In this document: one piece after another, positions 8,544 through 17,295 of the stretch
Numbering within the stretch: position 1 is the first letter of the stretch
Layout of the letters: the number at the start of each line of letters is the position of its first letter
NCBI RefSeq assembly: GCF_025642135.1
Contig: NZ_CP106793.1
Span: 8,214,001-8,278,000, forward strand
Direction: 5' to 3'
Length of the DNA: 64,000 bases
DNA from: Streptomyces cynarae
Lineage (GTDB): Bacteria; Actinomycetota; Actinomycetes; Streptomycetales; Streptomycetaceae
Made by a program: the position numbers and the translations under genes
The notes under the pieces: model-generated
Told to the model about the DNA's origin: nothing
What the model saw: the letters and a program-made list of their open reading frames with translations, nothing else
Database searches by the model: none

Positions 8544-9344
8544 ATGGGTGGGACGGAACACCTCACCGTGCGGCGCGAAGGCGCCACACTGGTGCTCACG
8601 CTCAACAGGCCCGAGGCCAGGAACGCGCTCTCGTTACCGATGCTGGTGGGGCTCTACGACGGGTGGGTCGAGGCGGACGAGGACGACACCGTCCGCTCGA
8701 TCGTGCTCACCGGCGCCGGCGGCTCCTTCTGCGCGGGGATGGATCTCAAGGCCCTGGCCGGAAAGGGCATGGAAGGGCAGCGGTACCGCGAGCGGCTCGA
8801 CGCCGACCCCGATCTGCACTGGAAGGCGATGCTGCGCCACCACCGCCCCCGCAAGCCGGTGATCGCCGCCGTCGAGGGCCCCTGCGTGGCGGGCGGCACC
8901 GAGGTCCTCCAGGGCACCGACATCCGTGTGGCGGCCGAGTCCGCGACCTTCGGCCTGTTCGAGGTCCGGCGCGGACTGTTCCCGATCGGCGGCTCCACGG
9001 TCCGCCTCCAGCGGCAGATCCCGCGCACCCACGCCCTGGAGATGCTGCTCACGGGGCGCCTCTACTCCGCGCACGAGGCCGCCGCCATCGGACTCGTGGG
9101 CCATGTCGTGCCCGACGGCACCGCCCTCACCAAGGCACTGGAGATCGCCGAACGGATCAACGGCTGCGGGCCACTGGCGGTCGAGGCCGTCAAGGCCTCC
9201 GTGTACGAGACCGCGGAGATGACGGAGACCGAGGGGCTCGCCGCCGAACTCAAGCGCGGGTGGCCCGTCTTCGACACCGCGGACGCCAGGGAAGGCGCCC
9301 GCGCCTTCGCGGAGAAACGCCCACCCGTCTACAAGCGCGCCTGA
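8544..9344 (+). CDS. EchA19-type enoyl-CoA hydratase (TTA codon)
   Basis: A 266-aa crotonase that should hydrate a 2-enoyl-CoA. The oxyanion-hole segments are RPEARNALS (22-30) and GAGGSFCAGMDLKAL; the helix carrying the usual acids reads EVRRGLFPIGGS. Family length is normal. ATG 8544 has GGGAGG 6-7 nt upstream; an earlier in-frame start adds an unconserved N-terminus. Codon 31 is TTA (8634-8636), rare in Streptomyces and read by the bldA tRNA, so expression may be tied to development. First gene of a four-gene operon with the OB-fold protein and two thiolases. The name rests on synteny with mycobacterial echA19. Confidence 0.87.
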   Translation: MGGTEHLTVRREGATLVLTLNRPEARNALSLPMLVGLYDGWVEADEDDTVRSIVLTGAGGSFCAGMDLKALAGKGMEGQRYRERLDADPDLHWKAMLRHHRPRKPVIAAVEGPCVAGGTEVLQGTDIRVAAESATFGLFEVRRGLFPIGGSTVRLQRQIPRTHALEMLLTGRLYSAHEAAAIGLVGHVVPDGTALTKALEIAERINGCGPLAVEAVKASVYETAEMTETEGLAAELKRGWPVFDTADAREGARAFAEKRPPVYKRA

Positions 9345-9366
9345 CCCACCGAAGGAGTCCGTAAGG

Positions 9367-10308
9367 ATGCCCGGAGTCCTCAAAGCCCCTCTCGTCGTCG
9401 AGTTCCCCTTCACCCGCTCCCTCGGCCCCGTCCAGGGCGCCTTTCTCACCGGCCTGCGCGAACGCGTGGTCCTCGGGGTGAGGACCCGCGACGGCCGCAC
9501 CCTCGTCCCGCCCGTCGAGTACGACCCCGTCACCGCCGAGGAGATCCGCGACCTCGTCGAGGTCGCCCCCACCGGCACGGTCACCACCTGGGCGTGGAAC
9601 CACGAACCCCGCCGTGGCCAGCCCCTTTCCAGCCCCTTCGCCTGGGTGCTGGTGAAGCTCGACGGCGCCGACACCGCCCTGCTGCACGCCCTCGACGTCC
9701 CCGGACCCGAAGCCGTCCGCACCGGCCTGCGGGTCCGCATCCGATGGGCCGAGGAGCGCTCCGGCGCCATCACGGACCTCGCCTGCTTCGAGCCGTACGA
9801 CGGCGAACCGGCCCGTCCGGCAGGCCACGACGGCGAGTTCGAGGACGCGATCACGGGCATCGTCGCCCCGGCCCGTCTCGACTACACCTACTCGCCGGGC
9901 CGCGCCCAGTCCGCCTACATAGGCGCCCTCGCCGGACAACGCACCGTCGGTGAGCGCTGCCCGAAGTGCCGCAAGGTGTACGTACCGCCGCGCGGTGCCT
10001 GCCCCACCTGTGGTGCCGCCACACACGAGCAGGTCGAAGTGGGTCCCCGCGGCACGGTCACCACCTTCTGCATCGTCAACATCAAGGCGAAGAACCTCGA
10101 CATCGAAGTGCCGTACGTCTACGCGCACATCGCTCTGGACGGCGCCGACCTAGCGCTGCACGGCCGCATCGGCGGCATCCCCTACGACCAGGTCCGCATG
10201 GGACTGCGGGTCGAGCCGGTGTGGACCCGGGGGGCGCGCCACCCCGACCACTACCGGCCCACCGGCGAACCCGACGCCCACTACGACTCGTACAAGGAGC
10301 TGCTGTGA
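9367..10308 (+). CDS. Double OB-fold protein with zinc ribbon (DUF35/ChsH2-like)
   Basis: A 313-aa protein of two OB-fold units. The second is preceded by a rubredoxin-like zinc ribbon CPKC...CPTC (about 198-216), while the first half has lost its cysteines. Proteins of this family bind Ltp-type thiolases or MaoC-type hydratases and can carry acyl-CoA or feed aldol cleavage in steroid side-chain breakdown. It sits 22 nt after the hydratase gene and overlaps the next gene by 4 nt (GTGA), so its partner is probably that thiolase-like protein. ATG 9367 follows GAAGGAG. Equivalent in position to Rv3521 of Mycobacterium tuberculosis, by recall rather than search. Confidence 0.8.
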   Translation: MPGVLKAPLVVEFPFTRSLGPVQGAFLTGLRERVVLGVRTRDGRTLVPPVEYDPVTAEEIRDLVEVAPTGTVTTWAWNHEPRRGQPLSSPFAWVLVKLDGADTALLHALDVPGPEAVRTGLRVRIRWAEERSGAITDLACFEPYDGEPARPAGHDGEFEDAITGIVAPARLDYTYSPGRAQSAYIGALAGQRTVGERCPKCRKVYVPPRGACPTCGAATHEQVEVGPRGTVTTFCIVNIKAKNLDIEVPYVYAHIALDGADLALHGRIGGIPYDQVRMGLRVEPVWTRGARHPDHYRPTGEPDAHYDSYKELL

Positions 10309-11354
10309 CCCGCGAGATCGCCGTCGTCGCCTTCGCCCAGACCGCACACCGGCGCACCAGCGACGAGCTCTCCGAGGTGGAGATGCTCATGCCGGTCCTG
10401 CATGAGGTGCTGGAGCGGACCGGCCTGAAGACCGCCGACATCGGCTTCACCTGCTCCGGTTCCAGCGACTACCTCGCCGGCCGCGCCTTCTCCTTCACCC
10501 TCGCCCTGGACGGAGTGGGCGCCTGGCCGCCGATCTCCGAGTCGCACGTCGAGATGGACGGCGCCTGGGCGCTGTACGAGGCGTGGACGAAACTGCTCAC
10601 CGGCGACGCCGACACCGCGCTCGTCTACTCCTACGGCAAGTCCTCACCCGGCCCCGTACGGGACGTGCTGACCCGGCAGCTCGACCCCTACTACGTCGCC
10701 CCCCTGTGGCCCGACCCCGTCGCCCTGGCCGCCCTCCAGGCACAGGCGCTCATCGACGCGGGCGAGACCGACGAGCCGGCCCTGGCCGCCGTCGCCGCCC
10801 GCAACCGCGCTGCCGCGAGCAGCAACTCGCATGCCCAGCTCCGGGGTTCCATACCCCAGGGTGACTACCTCGTACGGCCGTTGCGCACCGGTGACTGCCC
10901 GCCGATCGGTGACGGAGCGGCCGCAGTGATCCTCGCGACCGGGGAGCGGGCCCGGGAGCTGTGCGCACGGCCCGCCTGGATCCGGGGCATCGACCACCGT
11001 ATAGAGGCGCACGGACTCGGCGTGCGCGACCTGACGGACTCGCCGTCCACGCGACTCGCCGCAGAGAAGGCCGGCGCCTTCGAACGGCCCGTCGACACCG
11101 CCGAGTTGCACGCCCCGTTCACGTCCCAGGAGGTGATCCTGCGCAAGGCGCTCCGCCTCGACGACAGCGTCACGGTCAACCCCTCGGGCGGCGCCCTCGC
11201 CGCCCACCCGATCATGGCCGCCGGGCTCATCCGCGTCGGCGAGGCCGCCGCCCGCATCCACCGCGGCGAGTCCGACCGCGCCCTGGCCCACGCCACCTCC
11301 GGACCGTGTCTGCAACAGAACCTGGTCGCCGTACTCGAAGGGGATCCCCGATGA
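10305..11354 (+). CDS. Ltp-type thiolase-like protein (Ltp4-like)
   Basis: A 349-aa member of the SCP-X/lipid-transfer thiolase family. It begins VTREIAVVAFAQTAHRR, has a central GDGAAAVILATGERA segment and the C-terminal VNPSGGALAAHPIMAAGLIR block. These proteins act as thiolases or retro-aldolases on branched or steroid side-chain acyl-CoA, usually with a DUF35 partner, which is encoded immediately upstream. The start is GTG 10305 overlapping the preceding TGA (GTGA), so translation is probably coupled; no alternative start fits the N-terminus. The next gene overlaps by ATGA. Confidence 0.83.
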   Translation: MTREIAVVAFAQTAHRRTSDELSEVEMLMPVLHEVLERTGLKTADIGFTCSGSSDYLAGRAFSFTLALDGVGAWPPISESHVEMDGAWALYEAWTKLLTGDADTALVYSYGKSSPGPVRDVLTRQLDPYYVAPLWPDPVALAALQAQALIDAGETDEPALAAVAARNRAAASSNSHAQLRGSIPQGDYLVRPLRTGDCPPIGDGAAAVILATGERARELCARPAWIRGIDHRIEAHGLGVRDLTDSPSTRLAAEKAGAFERPVDTAELHAPFTSQEVILRKALRLDDSVTVNPSGGALAAHPIMAAGLIRVGEAAARIHRGESDRALAHATSGPCLQQNLVAVLEGDPR

Positions 11355-12517
11355 GCAAGGAACCCGTGGCCGTCGTTGGGATCGGCCAGACCAGGCATGT
11401 GGCGGCGCGCCGGGACGTGTCGATCGCGGGGCTGGTGAGGGAGGCCGCCGGACGTGCCCTGGACGACGCCGGGTTGACGTGGGCGGACGTCGAGGCCGTC
11501 GTCATCGGGAAGGCGCCCGACTTCTTCGAGGGCGTGATGATGCCGGAGCTCTACCTCGCCGACGCCCTGGGCGCCGTGGGCAAGCCCATGCTGCGGGTGC
11601 ACACGGCCGGTTCGGTCGGCGGCTCCACCGCGCTCGTCGCCGCCAACCTGGTCGCGGCCCGTGTCCACCGCACCGTCCTGACCCTGGCCTTCGAGAAGCA
11701 GTCCGAGTCCAACGCCATGTGGGGCCTGTCGCTCCCGATCCCCTTCCAGCAGCCGCTGCTGGCCGGCGCGGGCGGCTTCTTCGCGCCGCACGTACGGGCG
11801 TACATGCGGCGCAGCGGCGCCCCCGACAGCATCGGCTCGCTGGTCGCGTACAAGGACCGGCGCAACGCGCTCAAGAACCCGTACGCGCATCTGCACGAGC
11901 ACGACATCACGCTGGAGAAGGTGCAGTCCTCGCCCATGCTGTGGGACCCCATCCGCTACTCCGAGACCTGCCCCTCCTCCGACGGCGCCTGCGCGATGGT
12001 GCTCACCGACCGTACGGGGGCGGCCCGTTCGCCCCGGCCGCCCGCGTGGATGCTCGGCGGCGCCATGCGCAGCGAGCCGACCCTCTTCGCGGGCAAGGAC
12101 TTCGTGTCACCCCGGGCCGGAAAGGACTGCGCCGCCGACGTCTACCGGCAGGCCGGGATCTCCGACCCGCGCCGGGACATCGACGCGGCCGAGATCTACG
12201 TGCCGTTCTCCTGGTACGAACCGATGTGGCTGGAGAACCTCGGTTTCGCCGACGAGGGCGAGGGCTGGAAGCTCACCGAGGCCGGGGTGACCGAACTCGA
12301 CGGAGACCTCCCCGTCAACATGTCGGGCGGGGTGCTGTCCACCAATCCCATCGGCGCATCCGGCATGATCCGCTTCGCGGAGGCGGCGCTCCAGGTGCGC
12401 GGGCAGGCCGGGGAACACCAGGTGGACGGGGCCCGCCGGGTGCTCGGGCACGCCTATGGCGGGGGGTCGCAGTTCTTCTCCATGTGGCTGGTCGGCGACC
12501 GGCCGCCGAGTTCCTGA
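11351..12517 (+). CDS. Ltp-type thiolase-like protein (Ltp3-like)
   Basis: A 388-aa thiolase-superfamily protein beginning MSKEPVAVVGIGQTRH. It has the HTAGSVGGSTALVAA block near the thiolase active-site region, CPSSDGACAMVL, NMSGGVLSTNPIGASGMIR and the C-terminal GHAYGGGSQFF. The canonical nucleophilic Cys context of biosynthetic thiolases is altered, as is common in Ltp proteins. It is the last gene of the hydratase-OB-fold-Ltp-Ltp operon and starts by ATGA overlap with the previous thiolase. The pair may form a heteromeric retro-aldolase/thiolase for side-chain cleavage; which of the two is catalytic cannot be decided from sequence. Confidence 0.83.
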   Translation: MSKEPVAVVGIGQTRHVAARRDVSIAGLVREAAGRALDDAGLTWADVEAVVIGKAPDFFEGVMMPELYLADALGAVGKPMLRVHTAGSVGGSTALVAANLVAARVHRTVLTLAFEKQSESNAMWGLSLPIPFQQPLLAGAGGFFAPHVRAYMRRSGAPDSIGSLVAYKDRRNALKNPYAHLHEHDITLEKVQSSPMLWDPIRYSETCPSSDGACAMVLTDRTGAARSPRPPAWMLGGAMRSEPTLFAGKDFVSPRAGKDCAADVYRQAGISDPRRDIDAAEIYVPFSWYEPMWLENLGFADEGEGWKLTEAGVTELDGDLPVNMSGGVLSTNPIGASGMIRFAEAALQVRGQAGEHQVDGARRVLGHAYGGGSQFFSMWLVGDRPPSS

Positions 12518-12600
12518 ACGCATCCCCCTCACGTGCCCTGTCGGCCGTGCGATGCGATCGCTAGGCTGGCCGCGGACGACGAACCGGGAGGAGCACGGAC

Positions 12601-12843
12601 GTGGCCGAGAGCACCATCCAGCAGCACCCGCCGACGGGCTGGGACAAGCCGGAGCTGGACCTCAGCACCGCCGAGTGGCAGTCCAGCAGCCGAGGGCTCG
12701 GGGATGTCCAGATCGCCTTCGTGGAGGGCTTCATCGCGATGCGCAACAGCGGCCGCCCCGAGAGCCCTTCCCTGATCTTCACCCCCGCGGAGTGGGGTGC
12801 TTTCGTGTCGGGAGCACGGGAGGGGGAGTTCGACCTCACCTGA
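12601..12843 (+). CDS. DUF397-domain protein
   Basis: An 80-aa DUF397 protein with the core AEWQSSSRGLGDVQIAFVEGFIAMRNS and LIFTPAEWGAFVSGAREGEFD. These small actinobacterial proteins usually pair with an Xre-type helix-turn-helix regulator (WhiJ/BldB-type systems) and are thought to antagonise it. None is adjacent here, so this copy is an orphan. The core lacks the Cys seen in many members (GNCVEVA replaced by GDVQIAF). GTG 12601 is preceded by GGGAGGAG. Confidence 0.85.
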   Translation: MAESTIQQHPPTGWDKPELDLSTAEWQSSSRGLGDVQIAFVEGFIAMRNSGRPESPSLIFTPAEWGAFVSGAREGEFDLT

Positions 12844-12978
12844 GTCCTCGCCCGCCGAGTCCTCGCCCGCTGCCGGATCTCCGGACACGCGGCCGGTGAA
12901 CCCGCCCCCGGGCCGCCCTCTGCGTCAGGCTGAGTTCTGAGAGCTCCGCACACAGCCGCGTCCCGGAGGCGAGGATTC

Positions 12979-13887
12979 ATGAGTACCGAGCCGGTCATCG
13001 CGGCCGTCGACGGATCGGACGACAGCCTGCGCGCCCTGGACTGGGCACTGACCGCCGCACGGCTGCGCGCGGCACCGCTGCGCGTGGTCCATGTGCGGCA
13101 GTACGGGCCCTGGGCACAGCCCGGCGCCCTGGTCGCCGGACCCCCGGCGCCGGCCGAGGACCCGGTGCTCGAGGAGGTCAGGGCGCGTCTGGACGACAGA
13201 ACCGACCGTCCGGTCACCGATTACCTGGCCGTGGACGGCTTCCCGGCCGCGGTCCTGCCGGAACTCGGAGCCGACGCCCAGCTGATGGTGGTGGGCTCGC
13301 GGGGCCGCGGCGGCTTCGCCGCCCTGTTGCTGGGCTCCACGAGCCTGGCCGCCGCACGCGACAGCGCCCGCCCGGTGGTCGTGGTGCCGCGCCCGGGCCG
13401 CGAGGTGCACGAAGGGCCGCCCGTCGCGCCCGGTCGGCGTGTGGTCGTCGGTCTGCACGTCGACAGCCCCGCCGAGGCCACCCTCGCCTTCGCGTTCGCC
13501 GAGGCGGCCCGCCGCGACGCCCGGCTGCACGTGATCGCCACCCATCCCTGGCCGCCGTTGGAGATCTGGCCGGCGCCCGGCGAACTCATGCCTCCGGCCG
13601 TCGACGAGGACGCCGTCGAGGACGCGGTCCGGACCCTGGCCGCGGGCCTCCTGGGCCCCCACCACGCACAACACCCGGATGTGCCGGCCGACCTCTCCAC
13701 ACCTCCCGGCGACGCGGCGGGCCACCTCGTCGCGGCGTCCCGGGGCGCCGAACTGGTCGTGGTGGGCCGCCACCGCCGCCGCCTCCTCGCTCCCGCCCGC
13801 ATGCTCGGCTCGGTGACCCAGGCGGTCCTGCTGCACGCGGCGTGCCCCGTCGCGGTGATCCCACCCGACGTGGAGCCGACCGGATGA
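12979..13887 (+). CDS. Universal stress protein, tandem Usp domains
   Basis: A 302-aa cytoplasmic protein with two Usp domains (about 5-137 and 154-298). The first ends in a good ATP-binding motif VVGSRGRGGFAALLLGSTS. The second has a degenerate equivalent, VVGRHRRRLLAPARMLGSV, without the Gly-rich loop, so only one half probably binds ATP. Such proteins support survival under stress or dormancy. It appears monocistronic, with a GGAGG-containing leader before ATG 12979. Confidence 0.88.
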   Translation: MSTEPVIAAVDGSDDSLRALDWALTAARLRAAPLRVVHVRQYGPWAQPGALVAGPPAPAEDPVLEEVRARLDDRTDRPVTDYLAVDGFPAAVLPELGADAQLMVVGSRGRGGFAALLLGSTSLAAARDSARPVVVVPRPGREVHEGPPVAPGRRVVVGLHVDSPAEATLAFAFAEAARRDARLHVIATHPWPPLEIWPAPGELMPPAVDEDAVEDAVRTLAAGLLGPHHAQHPDVPADLSTPPGDAAGHLVAASRGAELVVVGRHRRRLLAPARMLGSVTQAVLLHAACPVAVIPPDVEPTG

Positions 13888-13950
13888 ATGTGGCGAACAC
13901 GCCGCGACCGACCCGGGCCGATGGCATGATCATGCCGGAGGTGGAAGGCC

Positions 13951-14355
13951 ATGGCACTGAACGCCGACGACCGGACGGCCGTCACCGAGCTGCTCTCCCT
14001 GCACGGGCACCTGTTCGACGCCGGTGAGCTGGACCGGCTCGACGAACTCTTCACGGACGACGTCGTCTACGACGTCACCGACTTCGGCCAGGAGCCGCTG
14101 GCCGGCATCGCCGCCATCCGTGAGGCGACCCTCGCTCTCGGCGCGGCGAATCCGGTCGCGCACCACATCACCAACGTCGTCCTCACCGAGATCACCTCCG
14201 GGCAGGTGCGCGCCCTGTCCAAGGGGCTCGGCGTCCACACAGACGGCACCTGCGGAAGCGTGACCTACGACGACACGGTCGTACGCGGCCGGGACGGTTG
14301 GCGGATCAGCCGGCGCCGGGTGATCGCGCGGCGCGTCCCGCTCGGCGGAGCGTGA
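13951..14355 (+). CDS. NTF2/SnoaL-like small protein
   Basis: A 134-aa single-domain protein of the NTF2-like fold: an N-terminal helical pair (ADDRTAVTELLSLHGHLFDAGELD) then LFTDDVVYDVT, a conserved HHITNVV strand and a C-terminal WRISRRRVIAR strand. Members include polyketide cyclases, limonene-epoxide-hydrolase-like enzymes and ring-hydroxylating-dioxygenase-beta-like binders; no specific catalytic set is evident. GGAGG precedes ATG 13951. Its stop codon lies in the first copy of a 24-bp tandem repeat. Confidence 0.8.
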   Translation: MALNADDRTAVTELLSLHGHLFDAGELDRLDELFTDDVVYDVTDFGQEPLAGIAAIREATLALGAANPVAHHITNVVLTEITSGQVRALSKGLGVHTDGTCGSVTYDDTVVRGRDGWRISRRRVIARRVPLGGA

Positions 14356-14424
14356 CCGGCTCAAGCGCGGCGCGCATGATCGGTTCAAGCACGGCGCGCA
14401 TGATCGGTTCACGCCCGGCGGAGC
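14353..14424. repeat. Three imperfect 24-bp tandem repeats
   Basis: Units at 14353-14376, 14377-14400 and 14401-14424 share the pattern TGAYCGGYTCAAGC followed by GGCGCGCA. The first unit begins with the stop codon of the NTF2-like gene. Copies 1 and 2 differ at only a few bases and copy 3 decays at its end. Confidence 0.85.
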
Positions 14425-14483
14425 GTCATCGGCCTCGTCAGGGGGCGGGCCCGGTTTCGCGGTCGGGCACGTACCATGGCGGC

Positions 14484-14981
14484 ATGTCCTTCCTCCGCCG
14501 CCGCAGTGCCACTCCCGCCGGGCCCGACTTCGACGTACTGGCCATGGACCCGGGTGACTGGCCGGGCAATCTCGGTGCCGGTCTGCTGCCCGCGCCCGAC
14601 GGCAGCTGCCAGGGCGTCTTCCTGCGCTACGACCTCTTCGGCGGTCGCGGCCCGGCGATGATCATCGGTAATCTGCCGGAGGGCTCCCCGGCCCGCGACG
14701 TCGCCGAGGGCGAGGTCCCCTTCGAGGTGGCCCAGCTGCTGCTCGCGCTGGAGAACGACGAGGAGGTCACCGTCGTCGGCAGCGAGGACATCCCGGTGAT
14801 GCAGGGTGACAACCTCCTCATCGTGCGCCGGCTCAAGCTCTCCGAGGGCCGGATCTCCTGCGTCCAGTTCGACCGCAGCGACGGCGTCCTGGTGACCATC
14901 GCCGCCTGGGACCGCCCTATCACGGACGACCTGTACGCGCTGCTGAAGCCCCTGCCCGCGGAGCTGTTCCAGCAGGGCTGA
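14484..14981 (+). CDS. Conserved Streptomyces protein of unknown function
   Basis: A 165-aa acidic soluble protein I do not recognise by function. It begins with a basic stretch (MSFLRRRSATPAG) and continues with FDVLAMDPGDWPGNLGAGLLP, a GNLPEGSPARDVAEGEVPFEVAQLLLALENDEEVTVVG block and IAAWDRPITDDLYALLKPLP. It has no signal peptide or transmembrane segment. Codon usage is typical. ATG 14484 is chosen because upstream in-frame codons run through the tandem repeats and the preceding gene. It is followed by a strong terminator. Confidence 0.75.
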   Translation: MSFLRRRSATPAGPDFDVLAMDPGDWPGNLGAGLLPAPDGSCQGVFLRYDLFGGRGPAMIIGNLPEGSPARDVAEGEVPFEVAQLLLALENDEEVTVVGSEDIPVMQGDNLLIVRRLKLSEGRISCVQFDRSDGVLVTIAAWDRPITDDLYALLKPLPAELFQQG

Positions 14982-15003
14982 CAGACACGCCCGAAGGCAC
15001 TTC

Positions 15004-15033
15004 AGGGCCGGGACCACCCGTGGTCCCGGCCCT
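15004..15033. terminator. Strong bidirectional terminator
   Basis: AGGGCCGGGACC (15004-15015) and GGTCCCGGCCCT (15022-15033) form a perfect 12-bp stem with a 6-nt loop, followed by TCCTTTC on the plus strand. It separates the convergent genes ending at 14981 and 15044. Confidence 0.88.
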
Positions 15034-15043
15034 TCCTTTCGTC

Positions 15044-17011
15044 CTACGACGCCGACGGCACCACCCGCACGTCCGCCGCCCGGACGAACGCCACCCGGTG
15101 GCCGAACTGGATCTCGTAGTACAGGTCCTTGCCGGTCACCACCCGGTGCGAGTCCGTGGTGAAGGTGGTCGAGTAGTAGTACTCGCCCGGCACCACGCCG
15201 CCGATCGCGTACCGCTGGCCCGCGGGCAGCCGGTACGGCAGCGCCGAGACCGACTGCACGGGTACCCCCTCCGGGTACGCCTCCTTCTCGGGGTAGGCGC
15301 GGCCGTACACCCGGATGTCCGTGAGACCTTCCCGGGGCGTCACCACGAACCCGGACGCGTTCACCGCCGTGGGCTGTTTCTTCGGGTTCCTGAACCACGC
15401 CTCCTGGCCCAGGTACCAGATCGCCGTCCAGTCCCCGTCCCGGTCCGCGACCGCGTACCGCTGGCCCGTGGAGGCCCGCGAGCCGACGTCGTTCACGTCG
15501 ATCGTCGAGTCGCCGCCCTTGGGATGCAGACCGATGTCCCTGATCAGCGGCGCGGACTCGTCAGGAGCGCTGTACAGCCGGACCTCGCTGGAGCCGTGCG
15601 CCGCGCAGGGCTCGCCCGCGGTGGCGCAGCCCGTGTACGGCGGCTGGTTCGCCGCGTAGTCCGGCAGGATCGTCACCAGCCCGCCCTTCGGCCCGGCCGT
15701 GGCGTGGAACGGCCTGCCCAGCAGCTCGAAGTAGTGCCGCCAGTCCCAGTACGGGCCCGGGTCCGTGTGCATCCCCGGGATGTACGACGACGTCGGGCCC
15801 GGAACGTTGTCGTGGCCGAGGATGTGCTGACGGTCCAGCGGGATGCCGTACTTCCCGGCGAGGTACCTCACCAGCCGCGCCGACGAGCGGTACATCGCCT
15901 CCGTGTACCAGGCGTCCGACGAGGCGAGGAACCCCTCGTGTTCGATGCCGACCGACGCGGCGTTGACGTACCAGTTGCCCGCGTGCCAGGCCACGTCCTT
16001 CGCCTTCACGTGCTGGGCGATCAGTCCGTCCGTGGAGCGCACGGTGTAGTTCCACGACACATAGGTCGGGTCCTGGACCAGCTTGAGGACGCCGTCCCAC
16101 CGGCCTTCCGTGTCGTGGATGACGATGTACCTGATGCGTTGCGAGCCCGGCCGGTCCGCCAGGTCGTGGTTGCCGTAGTCGTTGTCGCCGAACTGCGCGT
16201 ACGGTGCCGGGATCCACTCGCAGGACGCAGTCCTCGGGCACTCGGTCCCGTCCGCGTCGGCCGCGCGCAGCCCGGCGCGCCCCAGCTGTGCGGTGTCGGG
16301 CGCGAGGTCCGGCTCCGCGGCGAGCCGTACGCTCTCACCGGTGTCCGTGATGCGCTGCTCGCCCTCGCGCAGCACCGCGAAGACGTCGTTCGCGTACGCG
16401 GCCGCCGTGGCGGTGTCGTCCGCGCCGGAGAACTCCGCCACCGCCCCGTACCAGTCGGCCGGGTCGGCGCTCAGCGGCTCACCGAGGTGCTGCTGCGCGG
16501 CGGCGAGCAGGGCGGCCCCGCCCGCGATGTTCGCCGCCGGGTCGGTGCGCATCCGCTCGGCCGGCAGGCCGGTGAGCGTGGCGGCCCGGGTCAGCGTCGT
16601 CAGCCGGGCCGGCAGCTGCGCGTCGGCCGGTACCTGCGTGGTGGGCAGCAGCACGGGACGGGCCTGGTCGCCGCGCGCGTCGTCCGCGCCCTCGCTGCGG
16701 TGCGCCGCCTCGGCGGCGATCGCGGTGCGGGCGTCCGTGAGATGCATGGGGCCGTAACCGCCCGCGACGCTCGGCGCGCCGCCGTGTGTGTCCCAGCGGG
16801 ACTGGAGGTAGGAGACGCCGAGCAGCACGCTGCGCGGTACGTGGTACTGGGCGGACGCGGCGGCGAACGCGCTCCGCATGCCGGCAGGGGTGTCCTGCGC
16901 GGAGGACGGGGCGGCGCCCAGCAGCGGGAGCAGCAGCGCCGCCGAGGCGACGGCGCCCGCGGTGCGTCTGTGCCCGGCGGGGGCATGGGGGTCGGTGGTG
17001 GATCCTCGCAA
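15044..17011 (-). CDS. Secreted N-acetylmuramoyl-L-alanine amidase (Amidase_2)
   Basis: A 655-aa secreted cell-wall hydrolase. Residues 1-39 are a signal peptide (basic start, AVASAALLLPLLGAAPSSAQD). Residues about 45-215 resemble a lysozyme/transglycosylase-like helical domain. The amidase domain spans about 290-425 with zinc ligands H299 (VIHDTEG) and H415 (MHTDPG), plus IEHEG at 356-360. The C-terminal 200 residues are beta-rich, SH3-like wall-binding sequence. It should cleave the MurNAc-L-Ala bond of peptidoglycan. The start is TTG 17011 with AGGAGG 6 nt upstream; no later start keeps the signal peptide. Monocistronic and convergent with the previous gene. Confidence 0.88.
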   Translation of the reverse strand: MRGSTTDPHAPAGHRRTAGAVASAALLLPLLGAAPSSAQDTPAGMRSAFAAASAQYHVPRSVLLGVSYLQSRWDTHGGAPSVAGGYGPMHLTDARTAIAAEAAHRSEGADDARGDQARPVLLPTTQVPADAQLPARLTTLTRAATLTGLPAERMRTDPAANIAGGAALLAAAQQHLGEPLSADPADWYGAVAEFSGADDTATAAAYANDVFAVLREGEQRITDTGESVRLAAEPDLAPDTAQLGRAGLRAADADGTECPRTASCEWIPAPYAQFGDNDYGNHDLADRPGSQRIRYIVIHDTEGRWDGVLKLVQDPTYVSWNYTVRSTDGLIAQHVKAKDVAWHAGNWYVNAASVGIEHEGFLASSDAWYTEAMYRSSARLVRYLAGKYGIPLDRQHILGHDNVPGPTSSYIPGMHTDPGPYWDWRHYFELLGRPFHATAGPKGGLVTILPDYAANQPPYTGCATAGEPCAAHGSSEVRLYSAPDESAPLIRDIGLHPKGGDSTIDVNDVGSRASTGQRYAVADRDGDWTAIWYLGQEAWFRNPKKQPTAVNASGFVVTPREGLTDIRVYGRAYPEKEAYPEGVPVQSVSALPYRLPAGQRYAIGGVVPGEYYYSTTFTTDSHRVVTGKDLYYEIQFGHRVAFVRAADVRVVPSAS

Positions 17012-17295
17012 TGCAGCCTCCTGGGACGGTCGGGCGCTCTGGGGCGTGCGGGGGCCGAACGTCCGTCAGTGGTACTCGGTGACCGACGATCCGTCAATCA
17101 TGCCTGCGGCCAGGAGAATTCCCACGTCAGCAGCGGTTGCCGGGAGTTTCGCGGCGGCGGTGACAGGGCCTGCGGGGCGTCACTGGCGTGGACCAATGAG
17201 CCGACCGCAGGCCGCCGAAGGTCCCTGTCCGGCCGGACACGACGAAGGTCCGCGGTGCGCCACTTTCGTGAGCGCTCCGCGGACCTACGTCCCCG

